From Larix kaempferi (lineage: Eukaryota; Streptophyta; Pinopsida; Pinales; Pinaceae), in contig BSBM01000076.1 of assembly GCA_027924585.1 (NCBI GenBank), positions 8,589,001-8,653,000 of the forward strand: a stretch of DNA of 64,000 nucleotides, written 5' to 3'. The translations under genes and the position numbers were made by a program. The notes below the pieces were generated by a model that was given only the letters and a program-made list of their open reading frames with translations, was not told the DNA's origin and searched no databases. Shown in pieces: positions 46,201 through 56,925 of the stretch; position 1 is the stretch's first letter, and each line of letters starts with the position of its first letter.

Positions 46201-47503
46201 CAAGGGATTATGAAATGTATATGAAACTTATTCCAGACATTAATGACTCTCCATACATCATAAAAATCACAGATATGAACTGATACAAGTCGAAATAAAG
46301 CAACTTCAAGCTTTCATAACAAGATGTAGGGAAAATGGCACCATTTATGCATTGTTTGGTATTTTTACATAGTTCCACTTGGTATTTAGACCTGAGAGTC
46401 TTCTAAGAATTAAAAATGGAGTATATATATCAGAATAAAAATAAATGGGGCCACAAGATCTCCCCCAAAGAGAACAACATCTCACCAAGTGCGCCCTTCC
46501 TCCAAGAGCCAAAATATGAAGAGAAAAGTGAGAAAGGTGTGGAAGCAAGTTGAGGATGAGATTGTCACTAGATTCCCTATAGATTCAACCTACAACAAAT
46601 GAATCCATTGTATCTCCAAATGAAAGGTCTGAATGGCCTCTCCAATTTCCAATTAGGATGGGAATCTTTCACCCTCGAAATTGGTACTAATACAAGTAGA
46701 GTAAACACTCCACAAGCATAGACAAGCTATGCTCTCCAATATGCAAAATGATAAATGATAAAAAACTAGTATCCTTCTTTGCTCTTGACTTTTATAAACT
46801 TTCAAAGGCTTCCTTAACTCGAATTCCATCCATGAGCTTCATGCCAACTCGAATTGGGAAGATATTCCAATGTGTGCCACTTGTCCCTCCATTCATATCT
46901 TCCTCCTTCACTCAATTCGAATGGGTGATTCTTTGGGGATACCCTAACTCCCTTGTGTACCCTCTTGGAGGATATTTTTATCCCTGACATGTCATATATG
47001 TCAAATGTCAGAAATCAGGTCTGATTTGTGTCATAGGTGTCATATCATCTTCATCATTGTTGTGATAGAAGCTAGGGAATCTATCCCAAGTGTCTCAATT
47101 TCTCTCAAATGCCTCTTCCTCTTCCATGGGAGTTACTCTTCCACTCCAATTCGACATTTATTGAGTCATTCCAAATATATTGACCTTCCAAATTCCCCAG
47201 GAATGTGGAATCCACCTAGGATTCGAATGGGTGAGAGTGGAATGCCATGTGGCATGAGGAATCTTTCTTAAATGGGTCCCACATCTCCCATGTGCCCTCA
47301 TGACCAAGTGCCACCTTATTTTCCTATCTTATTTATTTATTTATTCCCCATTTAATATATTTGGTCAAGATAATTTCCATTTGGGGATTTATAGTTCCCT
47401 TATTCCAAATCTAATGTTTCCACCCCAACCTAGGATAAAGATAAGAGGAATTCCAATCTAATGTTTCCAAATCTAAGGGAACGATAAGATAAACAAACTC
47501 AAA
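43285..47503. other. No supported gene; scraps of retroelements
   Basis: Begins with the right target copy of element B (TAAAA, 43280-43284). At about 43728 the plus strand reads a VDALSRISEP-like string, reminiscent of the end of a gypsy RNase H, between stops. Around 45121-45250 a string GTGGACCCGGAGACATAGTC precedes a CATCGGACGAAC stretch. It resembles the R-U5 part of plant Ty1/copia LTRs, but no partner copy is present. 44690-44850 has repeated ACCATATAT words. 45250-47500 is AT-rich with no feature I can support. Confidence 0.45.
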
Positions 47504-48427
47504 ATGAGGGAAGGTAATAGGAATCCCTTTCAGAATAAATTATTAAATTATTCCATAGGTAAAATGCCCCTTCCTACTTTTGATGGCTCATCTCAAAGTT
47601 CTGCAAATACTTGGGTACACAAACTAGATGTGTATTTTCAGCTGAATCCAATGGTTGAAGAGGATGCTCTAAAAATGGCTATTTTGCATCTCGAAGGGGA
47701 AGCCAATGATTGGTGGTTCCATGGAATTAAAAATTTGGGACATGATTAGGTTAAAACATATGAAGAATTTGTTTACAGGCTATTGGAAAGATTTGAGCAA
47801 AAAGACCCAGAAATTCCTTTCAAAGAACTAGCCCAATTGAATCAAGTTGGAAACCCTAATGAGTACATGTTGGAATTCCAAAAACTATTAGTTAAGGTGG
47901 TTTATATATCTATGGTCAGATTATTATTACTCTTTATTGAAGGTTTGGCTGAACCTTTGAAGGGTTTAGTTAAGGCCCACAAACCTACTTCATTGAAAGA
48001 TTCCATGAACTTGGCAAAAAATTTGCAAAATGTGCTAGCTAAGACAAGGTTTCCTCCCAAGCCCAACTTTCCTTCCAAATTCAGATTTGAAAAGAAGCCA
48101 TGGAAAAAAGATGCATTTGGAAAGGATAGGAAAGAGGACCAAACAAGGAAGAACTCAAAAGAAAGAAACTATGTTACACATGCTTCCAACCATGGGTACC
48201 AGGGCATAAATGTGCTAAGGGGAAAGCACAATACATTGAAGTATTTTCTGATAATGATGAGTATGAAGGGGGTATGGAGGAAGAAGGACATATTTCAGAC
48301 CAAGAAGAGGGATATGACACAGCAGAAGAAGGGAAACAAGAAGAAGATCACCCATCACTTGACAAAGGGAGAATGGCAGTGCTTTCAAGAGTGCTTCGTT
48401 TTCACACTATTCGATGCAAGGGAGTAG
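47504..48427 (+). pseudogene. Element G gag (Ty3/gypsy)
   Basis: One frame from 47504 to 48427 with a single TAG at 47747-47749 (probably a former Trp codon). It contains MPLPTFDGSSQSSANTWVHK, YFQLNPMVEEDALKMAILHL and GEANDWWFHGIKNLG, then, after the stop, MERFEQKDPEIPFKELAQLN, VGNPNEYMLEFQKLLVK and LFIEGLAEPLKGLVKAHKP. These match the gag capsid domain of Ty3/gypsy elements. Near 48170-48225, in the next frame, KLCYTCFQPWVPGHKC gives the CxxC...GHxC knuckle typical of chromovirus gag, so a +/-1 shift occurs before it. No LTR or primer site for G was found upstream. Confidence 0.8.
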
Positions 48428-48986
48428 TACAAGGACAAAGGGTTTCAGTATTGGTAGATGGAGGAGCCACACATAAATTCATTGATGCAGCCATGGTGGA
48501 GAGGAGAAATCTACCTACTGAACCATTCAATGGCTTCACAGTCATCATTCCATATCACAATACTATGGAGTGCAAAACATGGATTCCAAAGCTATAAGTC
48601 ACCATAGGTAATTACAGTTTTTTTGAAAGATTTTATGTGGTTGATGTTGCTGATACTAATGTGATATTGGGAGTGCAATGGTTGTACTCTATAGGGGAAC
48701 ATACAGTGAACTATCAAATTCCTGAAATGAGATTCAAAGATTCAGAAGGAAAACAAAGGGTTGTGAGAGGAATCCACACCTATCCGAATCCAGTAGTGTC
48801 CTCCCACAGTATGAGGTCCATATTGAGGCATGGGGATATTGAATGGGCTGTTGAATGTTGCATCACTTCACCCAAACCAAAAATAAAGATTTTAGAACAT
48901 CCAAAAGAGATAAGGTAGCTACTACACAAATATGAAAAGGATTTTTGGAGACCTTCCACCCCAACCATGAATAGACTATCTTATCA
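48230..48986 (+). pseudogene. Element G protease and start of RT, truncated
   Basis: The frame from 48274 is very acidic (EEEGHISDQEEGYDTAEEGK) and then shows GQRVSVLVDGGATHKFIDAA, the protease active site with D-G-G-A-T for the usual D-S-G-A-T. After a TAA at 48597 it goes on with FYVVDVADTNVILGVQWLYS and RFKDSEGKQRVVRG. Around 48930-48985 the linker leading into RT (FGDLPP-like in one frame) is reached. The sequence then changes abruptly to repeat X at 48987, so RT and everything downstream are missing. Confidence 0.8.
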
Positions 48987-50838
48987 TTCACTCGTGGATA
49001 AGAGCTCTTAACGAAAGCTGATTAGAGTGTTAGGAAAACCAAATTTGACTTATGATTCGAAAAATGTGGAAGTAGATGAGAAGAGGAATGCCAAATGAGG
49101 TGAAGAAATGACCCAAAACAGAAAATTAAAACAAAAAATCAGCAGTTTATAAAATGCTGGAAATGCACACTTTTTGAGACAAACTAGGCACCTTTTTCGA
49201 GAAAAGACTTTGAAATTTTTTTCGAAACTTTTTTGGACAAAATTACTATTTTATAACTAATTTGCAGAACTGTAAATTAGCTAAAATCAACAAAAAACTA
49301 GCAAGCTAAACAAGCTGGAATTGGCATGCAAAACGAGAAAAAAAATGAAAAATTTTGGAAAAAATATTTTTTTTGGAAAAAATTTTCGAATTTTTTTTAC
49401 TGTTTTGATTTAATTTCCAGAATTGTAAAATGACTAAAATCAACAGAAAACAATGGACAAATAGGCTGAAAATTGTAAAAAGGGGGAACGAAAGGGTAAA
49501 TTTTTTTTGTACTTTTTGGGACAGTTATGAAAAAATCAGAATGCTGGAAAAACACAGAAAACAGTGGGGCAACGAAGTGGCACGCAAAACGAGGCAAAGT
49601 TTGGGCATAGATCCCAATGCACTTTTTAAGGAAAAAAAAATTTGGTAAATTTTTTAAAGGTTTTGGGCATTTTTTGGAGTTTGTTTTGGCACTCTAATTG
49701 ATGAGAAAATGAACAAGCAAATTGAAAAATGGATCTATAAATCAAATCAAATGCTAGATCTTGAAAAATTGGACTTGGAACAAATAGATCTAGAAATTTG
49801 AGAACTAGCTAAAGATGGATTCACAAATTTTGGAAGAATGACACTAGATCTTTAAAATTAATACTTTGAAAAAATAGATCTAGAAACCTAGAATAGATCT
49901 AAAACTTGTAAGGCCTAGATCTACCCTGGTAAAAGACAAACAAGCTTTGAAATAGAGACTTTTGGAAACTTGAGATCCTTTACAAAAAAACGGAAATGAG
50001 AGAGATGAGAACCTTAGACTTGAGATCCGCTTGTAGTAACCGAGAGAGAGTTTTTAACTTTTGATGGTGGAAATAAATTATTGCAAGCCCATTTTGGATC
50101 TTTGAATCTCGTTTAACACTTTGTAGAATCCAATGCACATTCAAGGTCACAAACTTCTTGAAGTTTTGAAGAAGGGGGGATGCAAACTAACTCATCTCTT
50201 ACTCCAAAGTATGATCCCTTGATCTTGAAGAAGGTGGAGATGCAAACTAGATCATCCCTTACTCTAAGACAATGATCCTGAAACTTATACACACACTTAA
50301 ACAAGAGAGCTTAGATCTAGGATGCTAGTATAAAAATAAATCAAAGAGCATGTATTATAACTGACTAAAGCATGCTACTTCAATATCATTCAAATACCAA
50401 ACAACAACAAGTAAAATGAAGACAACAATTACTTGCCCTATGTGCTTGAATAAGCCATCTAAGCTAGATCCAATACTCAAATAGATAAGCATGCATAAAC
50501 AATGAACAATATTACCTCATTTAGAAACAATGGATCATGCATGCACCAAGTGGACCTCCAAAGTTTCAAATTTTATTCCAATGTTGCACAAAAGACAAAC
50601 TTCTTTACAAAAATTCAGCAGAGGTTCTTTGCAAAATTTTCCACCCTAGAGAGAGCCAAAGGCCTCTCTATTTATACAAAATCTAAGAGCTAAAACCCTA
50701 AAACGAAATGGCATGAAGAGAGCCAAACGAATCGAATTTTCCAATGAGAGGAGACCACACAAGCATGATTGATGAGTTAAATGGATGTTGGAAGGTGAGA
50801 CATGGGTGATGTGGCCTCCACATGGGAAATGCGTCATC

Positions 50839-51213
50839 TATTAGGAACCCATGTCTTTACTTTGCTAGTATATTGTTGTTGGACGCATATGCTTTGTAAG
50901 TCGTCCCGTAGTATTTGTTGATCCATAGTTTGTGTTATTGTTGTTGGCGTATATGCTTTGTAAGTCGCCCATAGTTTTGTTGATCCATAATTTCTATTGG
51001 CCCATGGTTTTGATTCATAGTATTGGCACCTAGACTTAGTATATCAGTGTGCGTTGAGGCCTATCAAGGCACCGTGAAGTTAATTGTATTGAGCTTGCTC
51101 AAAGGAGGTTGCCCCCTTGAAGTGGCCTGCGATCACTATAGAAGTGATTCTGAGTTCTGGTATTTCTGATATCTCATGTATTTGCATCAATTAATTATTG
51201 CAGGTTCATCACA
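50839..51213 (+). repeat. Element E 5' LTR
   Basis: The TG terminus is changed to TA. It contains two tandem, diverged copies of a roughly 60-bp unit (GCATATGCTTTGTAAGTCG words). Confidence 0.9.
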
Positions 51214-51215
51214 TC

Positions 51216-51229
51216 TGGTATCAAAGAAC
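51216..51229 (+). other. Element E primer-binding site (Met-type)
   Basis: TGGTATCAAAGAAC, two bases after the LTR; matches the Met site for eight bases and then diverges. Confidence 0.7.
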
Positions 51230-52299
51230 TTTCTTGGGCTCGTTGGGTGGAATTTCTGCCAATTTTTTTTTCGCATCTGTTGCAAGTTCGGATCTGGGAA
51301 TAATCCCTATCCACGTAACTGTGGGAAGTACTTGGTCATAAGCCCTAAAACTCATTGTGAGGAGTACCACAGGAACCCCAAAGTAGTTGGCCCATTGAGA
51401 GGACCTGCTAGCGAAAAGCACAACGACCCCTACCTGATTGACTAGTTCCCACCCGTGAGGTAAACCAAGAGTTGTAGTTTGTGGCAAAGAGGTTATCAGT
51501 TTTACCTGTGCCGTGGAGTGAGGGGTATTGCCACAATACGCAAGCCATCAGACAACATTGGTGGTCGAGTGAAACACTTGAACTGTTAGGAAGTCGAACA
51601 TATCTAGGGTCCATATCTATTTTCAGCTAAACTGTTGTCGATCACTTCCGTGCTGTTTCAGATCCATTTCGAGCCGTTTCAGATCCATTCTGAAAGCCGT
51701 TCTAGATCTATTCTAAAAGCCGTTCCAGATCCAGTCGTTTTCGATCCATTCAGTGCCATTTCAGATCCATCTGTTGCCGATCCCTTCTGCGTTGTTGCAA
51801 ATCCATTTCTGAAAAAGAAAAAAAAATCTGTTTTTTCGCCATATCTCCGTTGTTTTAACTCCGTTTCCCTTGAAACTTCTCTGACACCCCTGCAATCCCA
51901 TTCTACATATTTCATTCCTGAGGAACCTATCACACATTCCACTTCCCAACACCCAAAATCTCACATTGTCTATTTTTAGGGTTTTCCATAACTTTTCGAT
52001 TTTCACCCGATTGCCTTCAAATTTTACCACTGAGTTCCTTTTCTAATTCTTCTTCTTTGTCTCTCTCTGCCAAATTTTCTCATTCTTTCACCCCGCTTTT
52101 GAAATCCCCCTTTTCTGCTTTCCTGTCCTTTCAACATTGTCCAAAATCTAGTCAAACCCTAATTACCCATCATATTTTTCCCCCAATCCAAATTTCCCTT
52201 TACTAAATCAACTTCTGTTTGTGTTTTTCTACCCATTCCCCCCCCCCCAAAAAAAAAAAAACCCTGGTTATAGGTTATCACCCGTGCAGGAGATACACC
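51230..52299 (+). other. Element E leader
   Basis: No gene. 51640-51810 has repeated words of the form GCCGTTYYAGATCCATTC (five or more diverged copies). 52080-52260 is C- and T-rich and ends in a C-run plus A-run near 52240-52260. Confidence 0.7.
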
Positions 52300-53130
52300 A
52301 TGGAGGAAGCACTTGCAGCCATCCAAACCAAACTCCAAGATCTGGATGAAAAATTTCTCAGCCTCCATATTCAACATTCAGCCATGAACAATAACCGACA
52401 GCCAAAATATTTTGCAGCCACCGGGTTCTCTTCTTCCAGCAATTTTCGTGGGCCGAAGCTTGATTTTTCTCGCTTCAATGGTACTGATCCGACTGGATGG
52501 ATATACCGAGCATAACAATATTTCAGTCTGCATAATACTTTTGATGTCCAGAAAGTTCCACTTGCATCCTTTCATTTGGAACAAGAAGCCCTTCAATGGT
52601 ACCATTGGTACATCAAAGTTCATCCCGAGCCAAACTGGACAGATTTTTGCCAACTCCTTTTGCCACGATTTGGTCCTAGTGCTTTTGATAACTTCATAGG
52701 AGCACTCACTAAACTTCATCAAATTGGAACAGTGAGAGAGTATCAGACAGAATTTGAGAAACTGGCCAATCACACAGAAGGATTGTCTGAGGAATTCTAT
52801 AGGAGTTGTTTTATCAGTGGTCTCAAGGATGAAATCCGCTCAGAGGTCAAAATGTTCTGTCCCAACACAATGATGGAAGTCCTAGGGTTGGCTAAATTGG
52901 CAGAGGAAAAGATCGCAGCTCAACAACGCTCCAAACCCACCTTTGTTCCCTTCAGAAATATGGGTTCCTAACTACCTCCCATCACACCTGCTCCTCAACC
53001 AACTCCTATCAAGCATTTGTCTGAAACATAGATGCAGGCATGCCAAGAAAAAGGGCTTTGTTATAATTGTGATGAGAAATTCACTCGGGGACATAGATGT
53101 GTTCAACAAAATCTCTATCTCTTGGATGTG
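52300..53130 (+). pseudogene. Element E gag with zinc knuckle
   Basis: Starts MEEALAAIQTKLQDLDEKFL at the ATG at 52300. PKLDFSRFNGTDPTGWIYRA, a TAA at 52513-52515, and in the same frame MEQEALQWYHWYIKVHPEPN, FCQLLLPRFGPSAFDNFIGA and VREYQTEFEKLANHTEGLSE form a standard gypsy gag capsid domain. After two more stops, in the same frame, KGLCYNCDEKFTRGHRC is the CxxC...GHxC knuckle. The reading frame is kept throughout and only stops interrupt it, so decay is mild. Confidence 0.87.
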
Positions 53131-53284
53131 GATTCTCCGCCTACCTCAGAACTTGGTGAAGAAGCTCTAGATACAGTAGATGATCACATCGACATTCAAC
53201 ACCCGCCTATTGACACCCCATCTCAGGACGACCCACCCAAGATCTCTCTCCATGCTGTAACTGGCGTCACCACCCACACAAACA

Positions 53285-53689
53285 ATGCAGGTCAGGGGAT
53301 ACTTCAAGAAGCTCCCTCTTACCACACTCATTGATTCTGGTAGCACTCATAACTTCATTAACCCTCGGATTGCCAAACAGGCTGATTGTTTTGTCCATCC
53401 TTGCTCCAAATTTGAAGTCATGGTTGCCAATGGGGGCACCTTACCTTGCAAGGGGAAGTGTCAGAATGTGCGTATCTCTATGGAAGATTATAACCTGCGC
53501 TCTGACATGTTTTCCTTGTCCTTAGTTGGATGTGATGTGGTTTTAGGAGTTCAATGGTTACGCACACTTGGCCCCATCTTATGGAATTTTGCTGAACTTT
53601 GGATGCAGTTTTCAGTCAATGGGACACCACACAAATTTATGGGCTTACAACTAGGGTCTCTTCGCGTCATCAGTTCACATCACCTGTAA
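53285..53689 (+). pseudogene. Element E aspartic protease
   Basis: LPLTTLIDSGSTHNFINPRI holds an intact D-S-G active site. LSLVGCDVVLGVQWLRTLGP and FSVNGTPHKFMGLQLGSLR complete the fold. The frame differs by +1 from gag. The 134-codon frame is open, ending at TAA 53687-53689 just before the RT would begin. Cleavage of the polyprotein is the known role. Confidence 0.85.
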
Positions 53690-54785
53690 AATATCCTTAA
53701 GAAGAATTCACATGGTGTCATTGCTCATCTCCATTCCCTTCAGATGCACCCACCAACGGTCTCCACTACTTCCCTGGATAGATATGCATGTGTCTTTATT
53801 GCACCAGTGGGATTTCCTCCTTCACGAGACCTTTCCGGTAAGCATTTAGCCGCATCTACATCTCAGCAGGACATGGTGGCTATTTTGCATGCAGTACAGA
53901 AGTGGAAGCCATCCATATTGGGGAATTATTTCTGCATCAAGACTGATCTCCAGAGTCTGGAAACTTTCCTGGAATAACGGGTCTCCTCCCCAGCACACCT
54001 GAAAAGGGTTATCCAACTCGTGGGTTATGACTATGCGACCACTTACCAGAAGGGTAAGGACAATATGGTGGTAGATGCTCCTCCTCGCACATTTGATGAC
54101 CCAGTTTTCTCTTCCAACTATTTCTTTGCTTGTTCCAAATTGGTTGCAATCTGTTCAACGGGGCTATCTCTTCTATGAACTCCATGCTTCTTCATCAATA
54201 GGGCACTATGGGTTCCTCAAAATGTATGACCAGGAACGATGTAACTTCTTTTGGCAGGGACTCAAAATGACAATTCAATGGATGGCAGTTGACTGTGATA
54301 CTTTCCAGGTCAACAAGGGTGAAACGACACTCCTTTCGGGACTGCTCAAACCCTTGCCCATCCCTCCACAGATTTGGACAACTATTTCTATGGATTTCCT
54401 AGAAGCGCTCCAGTGGTATAGTACCACATCTAAAAGGACACCATATGAAGCACTCTCTGGACAGGCACCGCTAGTTCTTCTTCCATACACCTTCAGCAGC
54501 TCCCCAGTTCAGGCAATTGACTCAATTCTTCGAAACCGCGATCAACTTCTTCTCATTCTGCAGGACAATCTTCACATGGCAAGAATTCGACTGAAACAAC
54601 AAGCTGATCAACACCATTCTGCGCGCACTTTTCATGTCGCTGATATGGTTCTTCTTCGTCTACAGCCTTCCATGCAATCCTCCCTGAAACTCCAAAGGCG
54701 CCAGTGGCCCGGAATGCAACCCGAGGATACTACAGGGGACCCACTCCTTAAGATTCTGCATCAATTTCCACATCTAAAGCTTTGA
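53690..54785 (+). pseudogene. Element E RNase H and integrase remnants with large deletions
   Basis: 53744-53977 holds an RNase H tail: STSQQDMVAILHAVQKWKPS and FCIKTDLQSLETFLE, then, after a stop, LKRVIQLVGYDYATTYQKGK. No RT palm (no YxDD box) lies between protease and this point. 54075-54785 is one 236-codon frame: the end of the zinc domain is followed by LKPLPIPPQIWTTISMDFLE, which holds the first catalytic Asp. It then jumps directly to TSKRTPYEALSGQAPL and finally FHVADMVLLRLQPSMQSSLK. The second Asp, the Glu and about 100 residues around them are missing, yet the frame is kept. Confidence 0.85.
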
Positions 54786-54801
54786 GGACAAAGATTTTTC
54801 T

Positions 54802-54814
54802 AAGGGAGAGGGGA
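54802..54814 (+). other. Element E polypurine tract
   Basis: AAGGGAGAGGGGA, directly before the 3' LTR. Confidence 0.9.
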
Positions 54815-55190
54815 TGTTAGGAACCCATGTCTTTACTTCGCTAGTATATTGTTGTTGGACGCATATGCTTTGTAAGTCGTCCCGTAGTATTTGTTGATCC
54901 ATAGTTTGTGTTATTGTTGTTGGCGCATATGCTTTGTAAGTCGCCCATAGTTTTGTTGATCCATAGTTTGTATTGGCCCATGGTTTTGACTCATAGTATT
55001 GGCGCCTAGACTTAGTATATAAGTGTGTGTTGAGGCCTATGAAGGCACCGTGAAGTTAATTGTAATGAGCTTGCTCAAAGGAGGTTGCCCCCCTCGAAGT
55101 GGCCTGCGATCAATATAAAAGTGATTCTGAGTTTTGTTATTTCTGATATCTCGTGTATTTGCATAAATTAATTATTGCAGGTTCATCACA
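54815..55190 (+). repeat. Element E 3' LTR
   Basis: TGTTAGG...TCACA, 376 bp, followed by TCATC. Confidence 0.92.
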
Positions 55191-56315
55191 TCATCCCTCC
55201 TTCATTGTGAACTACACCAAACCAATAATCAAATGTCTTCTCATCAATTCGTGGGAGCTCAAGGAGAGGGTGCAAAAGCTTGGAGTTGAGGAAATCACAT
55301 GAAGGATGGCGTGAGGAGTGGGTGTGATTGTGGTTGGTGGATGCCACCTCATGATAGGGGAGGCCCTCCCCATAGGAAACCACGCTTTAACATGGAGCAA
55401 ATCACCTACCATTTACTCGCATGGTGATGGCCCACGTGAAGGGGGCTCATGTGAAGGATGCTCACGTCATCCTCATTTAATTCAAATTATAACCAAACTT
55501 CAATTTTAACATGTGCCTCATTTATTTGATGTAGTCGTACACCTTATATCAAACTATGCCACCCCTTTCCAAATCAATTTTAATGATTTTTTGTCTTTTT
55601 TGATTTTTTGGACTTAGTGCATTTTGTCATTTTCTGGCAATTAAATGCCAAAATGATGAATTTTTAGCCAAAACTCCCCCAGAGGTGACGTAATCGCCCG
55701 GAAACTGAAGAATGAGAGTGCTAAGGTAAATAGGACACTCTGAGCGTCAAAACGATCCTCCCCACTCCAAATTCCGCCTCCGGATGAGGTGTTTATCACA
55801 ACTTGAAAAACTCCATTTAAACCATTAAAAAATGGTCTAAATTACAAAAAAAATTATTTTTCTCGGAATCAAACGAAACTCCTAGGGGACCTAGTGCATG
55901 TTCATACGAATCAATCGGGATGGCTAACACTTAAAAAATCCCAGACATAAGACTCTAATAACCACCTTAGGTTTTGACCACCATGGTAAACACTCCAGCT
56001 TTGGAGGTATGAGTGAAAAACTCAGAGATTATACGCCACTGATAAGTAGCGCATAATTCCTAAGGAAAAAACACTCTAGAGTATCCCCCAAATGGCTAAA
56101 CCTAAGGATAGCCGAGTCTTTTATAAAAGGACCCCGTTTAGACCAACTTTTTACAAATTCCCCATGGGGGTATGAACATGCAGTTATTACAAATGGGCCA
56201 ACATTTCCCTGAAAATGACCTTTGAACTTCTGAACACTGACGATGAACATTGAACATGTTCATGAAACTGGCGGCTCACGAGAAATTCAGCTATTGTACA
56301 AAATAACTGGTAACA

Positions 56316-56340
56316 TTCGGCGCCAACTGCGGGACGTGTG
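56316..56340 (+). other. Primer-site-like sequence beside repeat X
   Basis: TTCGGCGCCAACTGCGGGAC directly follows the end of the left X copy. It resembles the TGGCGCC-type primer sites of Tat/Athila-like gypsy elements in position and sequence, but lacks the initial TGG. No such sequence follows the right copy. Confidence 0.45.
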
Positions 56341-56925
56341 TTCGATCTGGCATTCATGCAAGGAGAGGATACGAGAACACTAGAATATCTGGTTTTTATA
56401 TAGCCTATAAAAACATCTCAACTTGACAAAAAACCTTTAGTAGCACAAGTGTTATGAAAAAGCCAAATGAAACATAAACTATATTTCATTTTGAAAATAA
56501 ATTCTAAATGCTCAAAAATTAAAATGCAGAAAGTAAATTCTCACTTTGAGGAGCTTTATTTTTCCTATTCTAACATAGCATAAAAGAAAATGTTAATTAT
56601 AATCATAAATCCAATGTAACCATCTAAGCATGTTATCAATATAATAATTTTTTACCTTGTCTCTGGTTACCAGCCAGAGCAAGGGCATGCTAGTAAAAAA
56701 GTGCAAACCTGTCGAGATATTCTAGATGGGAGGGTTGGATGGGAGATCATAAAAAATATTCCTGAGTTGATTCCCCAACTGGTGAGTCCTCCTGCAGGCT
56801 TCTTCTATCCATGATAGGATAGGGCTGAGAAAAAACTCAGAATGATAAGGCAGTCCAAGTAACTCATCAGACTGATCTGAAGGGCTCTTCTGATAGTAAC
56901 TTTCTGTGAAAGTATAAGCCCCAAG
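56341..56925. other. No supported gene; AT-rich stretch with one perfect-looking hairpin
   Basis: Around 56657-56690 CCTTGTCTCTGG-TTACC-AGCCAGAGCAAGG can fold on itself. Nothing else is recognised. This is downstream of the element H coding frame, where its 3' end should be, but no polypurine tract or LTR is visible. Confidence 0.45.

Larger units (their letters stand above)
50839..55190 (+). mobile_element. Element E: small deletion-derivative Ty3/gypsy element
   Basis: LTRs at 50839-51213 (375 bp) and 54815-55190 (376 bp), both ending GGTTCATCACA. The right one starts TGTTAGGAACCC, the left one TATTAGGAACCC. They differ at about 18 positions. The target duplication TCATC (50834-50838, 55191-55195) is perfect, and the uninterrupted site is present in the right X copy near 62606. 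Interior: primer site, gag, knuckle, protease, then RNase H, integrase ends, polypurine tract. The whole RT palm and the integrase catalytic core are missing, so this copy could not move itself. The proteins are further broken by stops. Confidence 0.92.
48987..56315 (+). repeat. Repeat X, left copy, split by element E (probable LTR)
   Basis: Without element E this copy is about 2.97 kb and matches 60806-63713 along its length, starting at TTCACYYGTGGATRAGAGC and ending GGTAACA. It has a roughly 75-bp tandem duplication near 50170-50280 not present in the right copy. TTTTATAAAAGG near 56110 could be a TATA box about 200 bp from the right end, and GGCGCCAAC just outside the right end looks like a primer site. 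Both suggest a 3' LTR-type boundary on the plus strand. The left end abuts truncated element G without a target duplication. Confidence 0.75.

Noticed and set aside
46345-47271. Short frames in the 46-47 kb region as possible host exons
   Set aside because: No domain, no splice-site pattern or codon bias that I can defend.
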